Source of the DNA: Diphasiastrum complanatum
Taxonomy: Eukaryota; Streptophyta; Lycopodiopsida; Lycopodiales; Lycopodiaceae
NCBI GenBank assembly: GCA_029204225.1
Contig: CM055110.1
Coordinates: forward strand, 1,236,675-1,300,674
Direction: 5' to 3'
Length of the DNA stretch: 64,000 nucleotides
The notes under the pieces are model-generated. The model made no database searches, was not told the DNA's origin, and was given only the letters and a program-made list of their open reading frames with translations. This document shows, one piece after another, positions 55,936 to 64,000 of this stretch. A program made the translations under genes and the position numbers. Position 1 is the first letter of the stretch. Each line of letters begins with the position of its first letter.

Positions 55936-57606
55936 TTGGTGGTGAAATAGGTGGGGTGAGAGAAGCAGCAATGGAAATGAGGGTGAGGATGGTTTGTCCA
56001 AATGAGAGGATGGATGGAATAGAGAGGAACTGAAGTGTGGTGTGGAGCACGGAAGGCGAGGATGGAGCAGAAATGGTCTGGCGTGGGATGGAAAAGTTAA
56101 TGACTTGCATCCATGCCAGAGTGTCCAGAGACAACTGAGAATCAGAGGGATTAAACTGGAGAGGAGCGACGGTGGTGACAGGAGCGATGGAGGATGGTTC
56201 GAAATTTGTAAGTACTTCAGGTATTGGACCATTGAATTTCTTTAATAAGCTTACATGGAATTTGTCATGGATTTTCCAAGTAGTAGGTAAGTCAAGTTCA
56301 CATGTAATCTCATTGATTACTTTCTTGACTTAAAAAGTCAATAATACTTTTGGGCTAGTTTTGGGTATAGTTTCATACTGCCCTTCTTTTTCCTAAGCCT
56401 TTCTTTTCAAATTTCAAGATAACTAATTTCCCTTCTTTGTACTTGATTGCCCTCCGATGCAAATTTGCGCTTCTCTGTTGTTTCTGTTGTGCACTTGCGA
56501 TGGATTGTTGAACGTTCAAAAAGGTGTCTTGATAATCCTGCACAAATTCATCTAAGGCAGGAGGTACAATAGGTTTTCATGGAAGGGGTAGTGGATAATG
56601 GAACGAAAATGGAAGTGGTATCAACAGAGGAAACGAGAATGGAAATAGAAACAGTTGTGGATGGAACAGAAAGAGAGGTAGTGACAACAGAGATAGGAGG
56701 GAGAGGTTGCACGGAAGAAGAAGTGGCGGTGGTTGATGGAGTGGTTAGTGCGGTGGTGGTGGTGCGTCTTCGGGTAGTAGGTGGAGATGAAGATGACGAG
56801 GCAGTGCCACGCATTCGTTTGCTGGCCATTGTGTCAGTAACTGTGGGTTGGAAGCAGGTGGATGCTACAGATGGCGGATAGAGGTTAGTGTGCGGCACGA
56901 GGGAAGACAAAAGGGTCAGTGGAAGTCATGCACTTTCGCCTCGAGAAGTGCGCAGACAAAATTACACAACAAGGGGCCTGCTGCGATACGCTCATGGTTG
57001 TTGGGTTTGATGGAGATGGTTAGTTTGTGAATGAGGAAGGTATGCCAGTCGTATGGCACATCTAAGGGGCCAACAAATGCCAGAAAGGATTCCACTATCT
57101 GACTCAGCAGCTTGGACTAGATTCTGTCCTTGCAAAATGTTGAAACAACTAGAAAGTTGTTCAACAGATGTGCAGCCGCTTGAATGACGGGTTTCGTGAT
57201 AGCACCTATTAGGTAACCGTTATTAGTCTGGATTGGAATTTCTGGTGTAGTTTGGGTGACGAAAGGTTTGATCAGACTTTTTGCCTGATGATGGGAGATG
57301 GGCTGACGGTCACCGGACATAATGCCAATGGTGACCATCGAGTTTATGTTGATTCTGACCTTGTACGTGGTACCTTGGTGCAAGAAGTGGAAGTGTGACT
57401 CCGCACATCCCAGGTGGCGTAAGCTTGAAGGGCGAGGCCCATGTTAATATCAGAATGGAAGAGCGCCGGGAAAAAATCCATTGCCTCAAGAAGTGGGTCG
57501 ACTATCTGGAGCGTAAGAGGGTAAGGACCAAATCTGTGTGGCTGAGGGGATTTCACGCTGGACCACCTGCTTGGTGCCAAAGTCTTCAGAGGATGAGGAG
57601 GCCATG
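55936..57606 (-). pseudogene. Unrecognised minus-strand ORF remnant, possibly gag
   Basis: Opens at ATG 57606 with MASSSSEDFGTKQVVQREIP, right after a gypsy-type leader, as gag would. After a frameshift at about 57540 it continues FGPYPLTLQIVDPLLEAMDF and, after another near 57370, YKVRININSMVTIGIMSGDR. From about 56910 a Thr/Ser/Val-rich low-complexity stretch follows. No zinc knuckle or known gag motif was found, so the assignment rests on position only. Confidence 0.35.
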
Positions 57607-58744
57607 TTAGTAGTGATGGTTAAAGGGCGAAAAAGTAGGAAAAATGGTGGAAAAGGTGAAAAGATGTGGAAACAACAAAAAACTGTGAATAACGAGTGTT
57701 GGATGGCAAGAACTGTAGTTCAAAGCACAGATTTGTGTTCAGTATGTGCAGATGATAGCTTGTAGGAAGTTTGCTCGCAAACAGAGAACTTGGGAATTTC
57801 AGTGAAAATTTGAACAGAGCTTCGCCAGCAAAGGTGACAAATGACTAGAATTCAGCCCTTATATAACGGAATTTAGAGTGCGTATTAGGTGAAATTTACT
57901 TTCCCTTGCTCAGTTCCACCCAAATTTTGGCAAAGACTTCTTCACAAAATTCCAAGACCTTAGAGAAGTCTGCGAGAGTTCAGAAGGTGATTTGACTGCC
58001 CTACGGAGGTTTTGCGAGGGTTCAACTCTCGTAGGAGGTGATCTCTCGCACAACATGTCTCTATGATTGGAATTTCAAGATTAGACCATGTAGGCAGACT
58101 AATTTCATTGATCTGATTCCATATATGCACCTTGCGAAGGTTGGTAGGATGATCTTGATGCTCTGCGAAGGTTTTGAAGATTCAGCTTCTGAGAACCCTC
58201 ACACGCACTAAAAAATGAAGATTTCTCCATCAGGAACTCTCACAAAGATTTTTATGAATGCATCTGGGTCAAATTTAGTGACTGTCCAAGTTTGAAGAGC
58301 TATCTCTCAGAGATCTCCAAAAATCATGGAAAAAGTACTATTTTAGAGTGTTTTTCGACAAGATCTTGAGATTCTCTGATTTTTAACTTTTGCAAAGTGT
58401 TAATCAGCTTCATCCATGCTTGATATGATTGTTGGTGCTTCTTTGGAAGTTTTGATGGACATCTGGTAACAGATCCATCAGTTTTGGGTGATTTTTGCCC
58501 TTAATTTGTCATAGTTACTGAGATCGAGGTCTCTAATCGACAAATTTAGGGGACTTATTGGCATAATCTGATGACCTGCTTCCTTCTTGATCCCATCTGG
58601 ATCTGGATCCCTAATGGATCTTGATGGATTTTCTTGATCTTGCCAAATGTGGCCGAATCTTGATGGATCTAGCTTGATTTGGCTTGATCTTCCTAGATCT
58701 AGTGGTGGTGGCCTAGCAGAATATCTTTTTGTAACTTCCCGCCA
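57607..58744 (-). other. Gypsy-type leader (minus strand) with GCGAAGGTT-like motifs
   Basis: Non-coding, with CCTTCGCA, ACTCTCGCA and GAACCCTC variants between 57950 and 58260, as in the leaders at 28915-29726 and 47313-48522. Its right side is joined to a minus-strand integrase tail. A TGATGGATCTTGAT-like repeat lies at about 58620-58690. Confidence 0.5.
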
Positions 58745-59294
58745 CCAATCTGTATCTATCTCAATGCGGTGGCCAGTACTTGTGCAACCGACTACTATTG
58801 ATGGGTGTATCGAATGGTGTCCCATCTAGCTTCTCTAAATTCAGGGCTCCATGATTAAGAATTTCCTTGATCCGATAAGGACCTTCGCCTGTGAATTTTA
58901 ATTTCCCCTTGATCAATTTGGTTTATACATCAGGACCAGATCTCCAGAGCGAAGATCCTTCTTTTGTACCCTGCGATCATGCCATGCTTTGTGTCTTTCC
59001 TTTTCAGCTGCCAGTGCATGCACAACTAATAAGTGTGTTTCATAGAGTTTATGAAGAGGTTCGTGACGTAGTTGTAGAGATTTGGATTCATTCAGTCATT
59101 GAGTTGTGGCAATCCTTAATGAAGGGACTAAAAACTCTACTGGCATTACAACATCTTGACCATATACCAATTGGAATGGTGTTTGATTAGTGCTTCTCTT
59201 ATATGTTGTCCTGAATGCCCACTAAACAACATGTAGCTTATGTTTCCAATCTGATCTGCTAGCTTCAACTGTTTTTGTGAGCACGCTACATAGG
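58745..59294 (-). pseudogene. Ty3/gypsy integrase C-terminal part (minus strand)
   Basis: Minus strand: LTKTVEASRSDWKHKLHVV, a TAG, WAFRTTYKRSTNQTPFQLVY, QDVVMPVEFLVPSLRIA, HALAAEKERHKAWHDRR and KKDLRSGDLVLMYK. It ends near GTPFDTPINSSRLHKYW. It is a close counterpart of 35030-35560 in gypsy 1. It is truncated at 59294 by LTR G3. Confidence 0.83.
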
Positions 59295-60034
59295 TGTAGG
59301 GTCGAAGATCTCTGGTAGTATAGCCCTCCCGCCTGTCAACAAGGGTTAGATCATTGGATAGGTACCTAACAATGCATAGATGCTACTTTTAGTTGATTTC
59401 CTACTTTCACCCTTAACTCTACTAACCACTAACACTACTCTCCTTTAACTCTACTCCTCTACACTAACATTCATCATGATTTGGATGAAGGGAAGGGATA
59501 AAAAAGAAGATGTTGAGAAGAGAAGAGAGAAAGAGAGAGAGACAGAGAGTGAGGGTGGAGGTTAGCTCAAATGCTCCTTATGCTTGCTAATGGAAAAACA
59601 TTCATTATTGGCAAACAATAAACATGGAAATAGAAAGCAAGAGAAAACACAACCAAGAGCAATAGCAAGTAGTGAATAGCAAATGATGATGCTTCTCTTC
59701 CAAAAATGGTAGAATTTCCTCCTTCTCATTAAGCATGGAAATAGTGTACAAATGGCGTCTTTTTATAAAATGGGGAAGGCCCTTGCCCTCAATCTTATTG
59801 GCTAATATTCACAATGATCCTAACCATTCACCTTGGACCCAACTTGATCTAGGGGTCCACAAAAAGTACATTAGAAATCACAAGATTCATGTGAGTCCCA
59901 ATTTGAACCCAACTCTAAAAAGTAATCTTTAAGTTTAAAAATGACATTGGGCCTCTAGTTCTATTGTAATTCCAAGGCCCAAGTCAGGTTTATTTTATTT
60001 ACAACTTTAATTGCGTGCTCATTGGGCCATTGCA
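59295..60034 (-). repeat. Gypsy-type LTR G3, 5'-truncated (minus strand)
   Basis: Read on the minus strand it ends CGACCCTACA at 59295. The sequence near 60034, CCCAATGAGCACGCAATT, corresponds to an internal point about 100 bases into LTR G2, so the first part is missing. It has a GA-rich block at about 59515-59550. Confidence 0.8.
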
Positions 60035-61904
60035 GAATGTCCCTACAAGGGACAATATACAACCTCCTGTCGAGATTGCGGTTATGGACACTGTTTCAAG
60101 AATTGTCCATTTAAACCTGAAACTAGTGCACCTCTTAACCTCATTGCCATACAACAACAAGCAGTTCCAGCAGGGATGCCATCGAAAGGTCGACAAGACC
60201 ACGCTCTTGTGTTAGCTGTTACACGAGCACAAAAGAGCAAGGAAGTGGCTCCCTCACCACCACCATCGGTCATTGACGACCAACCCTCAACTTCAGCACC
60301 ATATCCAAATGTGAGGGAAGAGAGAAGACAGTACCAGAAAATAAGACACTGGGTACAAAAAGCACAAGAAGAGGAAAAAGAGCAAGAACGAGACAATCCC
60401 ACAGAACCTCCAGTCGGCGTCGAAAGGGAACCGCAAGCGGGCTCATCACTGCGCACTGATCAGAATGATCGGTTGCACCAACATAAATCACCTTTTCACA
60501 TGGTGGATCCCAAGGAACCACGCACTGAAAGGCTCACACTTTTACTGTCAAGCCATATTAGTTTACCACTCGGGGGAACTACTACGGATTGCACCACAAG
60601 CGAAAAGCCTTCTAGCTGAATGGGCCAAAGCGGATGAGGAGCCAGTAGCGCCTGAGACCATATATTGTGCGGGCTATGATGAAACAAGTAATGTCCTCCA
60701 CATCGGAGCAGCATCGAAAAGTGAGGAACACAACATCACTTTGCCAATCAAACACAAGAGATACGAGGACGAGCTGACAGTGGTAGATGGAGGATCGAGT
60801 GTCAATCTGATCTCCACTACTTTATATGAAAAATGGGGTCTACAAGGATTGAAGCCAGCCAGATTCGCCATCAAGCTAGCAGATCAATCCTGTGTAAAAC
60901 CAAAAGGTGTAGTTGTCGATATTCCCGTAAAGATAGTAGGCATGCAGTTTGTGATTACTTTTGTGCTCATGGATATATCTGAATCTCCATCTGCATATCG
61001 TGTTTTACTGGGAAGACCATGGTTGGGGACTGCGCAAGTAGTACACAACTGGGGTACAGGGAAACTCACCCTCGAGAACAAAAAATAGGTTGTAGAGGTT
61101 GATCCAACCACATGGGCGGTGAAACCTATTGCACCCAAGGCTGATGACAGATCATCCACGACAGATCATACGATTGATCGCCCAAGGCCAACCAAGGGAG
61201 GTCACTATCATTCAAGAGACGGATGTCATGAGATGGACAGATACATTAGCAACTATTGACTGCCAGGCATGTCAATATAAATCAGATCCAGAACCGAGTA
61301 AATCTTCACCCAAATGTTACACTATGGACACACCAATCACATTTGGGGTGAATATGATAAACGTAGCATGGTTGTCAACGGAGCCTATTGAGAACCCAGT
61401 GGACGATGATCTAGTCCCTTGGCAACATGCTCTAACTTATAATAACAAAGTTGAGCTAACTGATGAACAGGTCCTACACCACATGGACCCAGAACATTAT
61501 GAAACCAAGAAGGTAGCAGCTCAACCACCACAAAAGTCTAATATGGCGAAAGTCTCAAGGATTGATCCACCCAAGACACCTGTGAATAAGAAGAATCAGT
61601 TGAAGCAACGCTACAACCAGGTGATCTGATGGAGTGACCTACCCGAAGAGGCCATAGCTATAGTAGATGTTGATATTCGCAACCATGAGGCGAATGTCAC
61701 AGCAGTCCCGAAGAAAGACAACAATGATGAACCCACCAAAATGACAAAAAAAAACAAAAAAAAGGTGTTGGATTCCTTAAAGTCAATCAAGTTGGACTCA
61801 GATACAGCGTCATCTTCTACACAGGTGACAGAAAATAAAAAATGACCAGTCGGGCCAAGATCAATATGCTGAAAGAGGAATCTCGATGAGCTCCAGTTCA
61901 CGAG
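60035..61904 (+). pseudogene. Gypsy 2 gag zinc knuckle, protease and linker
   Basis: Zinc knuckle-like CRDCGYGHCFKNCP at about 60070, then LVLAVTRAQKSKEVAPSP, the segment where gypsy 1 begins after its gag deletion. Protease: NITLPIKHKRYEDEL, VVDGGSSVNLIST (about 60782) and YRVLLGRPWLGTAQVV. The frame ends at TAG 61086, and the linker continues in another frame (DEQVLHHMDPEH). Frameshifts lie near 60560 and 61130, with stops at about 61627 and 61842. Confidence 0.85.
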
Positions 61905-63520
61905 ATGCATGATACTTTCAAGAATTATACATTGGACGACATGATAATCATGATGCAGCAAGCCCAACAAAAACCTGATCAAAGTCAGGCACCAACGGAA
62001 CAAGTCTTCGAGGGACCTGCACAAACACAGCCGATGAATCTTGCGGAACCAGGAGAAGAAGAAAGGATAGTGCATGTGGGAGAGCAGTTAACACTCACGC
62101 AGTTCAAGAGACTACGATCCTTGTTGGTGGAATATAAAGATTGTTTTGCCTGGAGCTATAGTGATCTAAAGGGCACTCCGCCTACAGTAGTCCAACATAC
62201 CATACCCTTGGTGGACGGAGCAGTCCCCAAGGTGAGCCGTTACTACCGCTGCAACCCAAATTATACAGAACTGATCAAGCAAGAATTGCAAAAGCTGATC
62301 AACGCAGATTTCATTTACGAAATCGAGCACACAGAATGGGTATCACCAATAGGTATTGTACCCAAGAAGAATGGCAAAGTGCGGATCTGTGTGAATATAA
62401 AGGTGCTTAATGCAATCACCAAAAAGGACCAATTTCCCTTTACCATTTACGAAAAGTGTCCTCGATAGAGTAGCTGGCGACGAAGCCTACAATTTTATGG
62501 ACGGCTTCAGCGGCTACAACCAGGTGAAAATAGCCCACGGAATGGGGAACTTATGCCTATAAAGTGATGCCATTCAGACTTTGCAATGCCCCAAGCACTT
62601 TCCAGCGAGTCATGCAGACGACATTCAAAGATTATTTGCAAAAATTTCTAGAATTTTTCTTGGATGATCTGTGCATGCATGGACCAGATTCAGAACACTT
62701 ATCCAATTTGGAGAAGGTGCTACAAAAATGCCGCGAATACCATATCTCTCTAAATCCAGAAAAATGTCAATTCTGAGTGACACATGGCTTGATACTTGGC
62801 CATATAGTGTCAAGACACAGAATCGCCACAGATCTATCAAAGATCAGGATCATTATTGATCTACCACCACCGAGGACGATCTGCCAAGTCTACTTTTTCA
62901 TGGGTCATGCTAACTATTATAAGATCTTCATTCTTGACTTTGCGGAGTTAGCTAGACCAATTTACAATCTCACAACGGATCCACATTGGAATGAGGAAGC
63001 TCTAAAGGCTTTCTAGAAGATTAAGGATGCATTGGTCTCAGCACCAATCTTACGACCACCCAATTGGTCCATTGAGTTTCACGTGCATACGGACGCATTG
63101 AAGTATGCAGTTGGAGCAGTCTTAACCCAGCTAGGAGAACACAAAAAAAATTTTCCAATCCGGTTTGCAAACCGACAACTCAGTGATACCGAAATGAGCT
63201 ATTCAACCATAGAGCGGGAAGCACTGGCAATTATCTATGTAGTTAAGAAGTTTCGACACTATTTGATGGCCACACATGTTGCTTTTTATACGGACCATCA
63301 ACCCTTGTCATATCTCGTTAATAAAACTTGCAACACCGCGAGAATCACCAGATGGCTCCTTCTATTGTTGGAATTTGATTTTCGGATAGTAGTTCGCAAG
63401 GGAAAACAACACTACATGGCAGATCATGTGTCACGAATCAAGGGAAAGGAGATTGCAACCCAACTCGATGATGAGCTAGCAGATGTTGCCTTATTTTACG
63501 TGGACACAGTACCAGAATAG
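61905..63520 (+). pseudogene. Gypsy 2 reverse transcriptase and RNase H
   Basis: RT: FKNYTLDDMIIMM, WVSPIGIVPKKNGKVRICV (about 62338), a frameshift near 62450, MDGFSGYNQVKIA, then a deletion of about 35 bases relative to gypsy 1 near 62537, MPFRLCNAPSTFQRVM, and the active-site box FLDDLCMHG (about 62657). TGA near 62774 and TAG near 63014 interrupt it. RNase H: FHVHTDALKYAVGAVL (first Asp intact), STIEREALAIIY and YTDHQPLSYLV, ending at TAG 63518. Confidence 0.87.
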
Positions 63521-64000
63521 GCTGCCGACATTGTTGAATATCCAACCAGACAAATCACTACCAAAGGCGAAACAACCCAAATTGAACTTGAAGGCTAGAC
63601 CTTATCAGCTTATTGCCGGCCAGTTGTATCGAAGAGGTTAAGATGGAATTCTTCGGCGGTGTATACTTCCTCATGAGGCCACCCAGATAATTTCGCTTTC
63701 ACATGAAGGCATGGGTGGAGGTCATTTTGCATCTGACATTACAATTCGCAAGATCCTGCAATCAGGATGTTGATGGCCATCCATTCATAAGGATACGAAG
63801 GAATACTTGAAAAAGTGCGATGTGTGCCAAAGGGCATGGAGACCAACGAGATTGAACTATGATCTACTGCACCCAGTCTTAGCCCAAGCACCGTTCAAAA
63901 AATGGGGATTGGATTATATTGGTCCAATTCACCCTGCAGCAAGGTGTTCCCAAGTTCGATACATAATCGTAGCCACAGACTACCTCACCAAATGGGTCGA
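63521..64000 (+). pseudogene. Gypsy 2 integrase, N-terminal part
   Basis: YQLIAGQLYRRG, a TAA, LRRCILPHEATQIISLSHEG, GGGHFASD, KILQSGC, TGA, then HKDTKEYLKKCDVCQRAW completing an HHCC zinc finger. The core begins WGLDYIGPIHPAARC with the first catalytic Asp and is cut off by the window end. It shows what gypsy 1 looked like before the 33366-34611 insertion. Confidence 0.85.

Larger units (their letters stand above)
60035..64000 (+). mobile_element. Ty3/gypsy element 2, truncated at 5' end and by the window edge
   Basis: Gag tail, protease, RT, RNase H and integrase in order on the plus strand, closely related to gypsy 1. It starts at the gag zinc knuckle, where LTR G3 abuts. It continues beyond 64000, so a 3' LTR may lie outside the window. 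Confidence 0.9.

Overview
This window looks like nuclear DNA from a land plant with a large, repeat-rich genome. The evidence is an intron-containing A-type cyclin of plant CYCA1 type, dense nested Ty1/copia and Ty3/gypsy LTR retrotransposons with plant-style primer-binding sites, and AT-rich intergenic DNA. The sequence alone does not give the species. No bacterial genes, rRNA, tRNA or CRISPR array was seen.

Layout. 1-11.7 kb: a degenerate copia element (A) is split by a nearly complete copia element (B, 2610-10130, target duplication CCTTC). B's 3' LTR is itself split by an 821-bp solo LTR (duplication CATAT). 11.7-17 kb: a CACTA-like terminus, a minus-strand gypsy LTR with a (GA)n tract (G1), an unrecognised ORF directly upstream of that LTR, hairpin-rich repeats and a gypsy gag remnant. 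17-24.5 kb: two oppositely oriented fragments of a Tnt1-like copia family (D) around a further B-type 5' LTR, then RT and LTR scraps. 25-26 kb: a possible LINE tail and a G22 run. 26.5-37.1 kb: a spliced tyrosine-recombinase gene resembling Crypton/DUF3504 recombinases, split by a gypsy element (28074-36598, duplication AGGTA) that lacks gag and carries its own 1.25-kb TG...CA insertion.

37-47 kb is the only stretch poor in transposons. It holds an apparently intact 11-exon A1-type cyclin (39476-43337, 549 codons) and about 3.5 kb of AT-rich DNA with a 180-bp tandem duplication. 47-64 kb returns to nested elements: a gypsy LTR and leader, copia C with its integrase region deleted, D-family tails, a second copy of the unrecognised ORF plus LTR (G2), a minus-strand gypsy leader and integrase tail, a third LTR (G3), and a second gypsy pol that runs off the right edge.

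Functionally, the cyclin is the one convincing host gene; it should act with a CDK in S/G2/M or meiosis and it carries a perfect destruction box. Almost every transposon ORF has stops, frameshifts, deletions or lost catalytic residues. The most unusual item is the Crypton-like recombinase. It has precise GT-AG introns in a plant context, but also one probable frameshift, one in-frame stop and the gypsy insertion, so this copy is broken.
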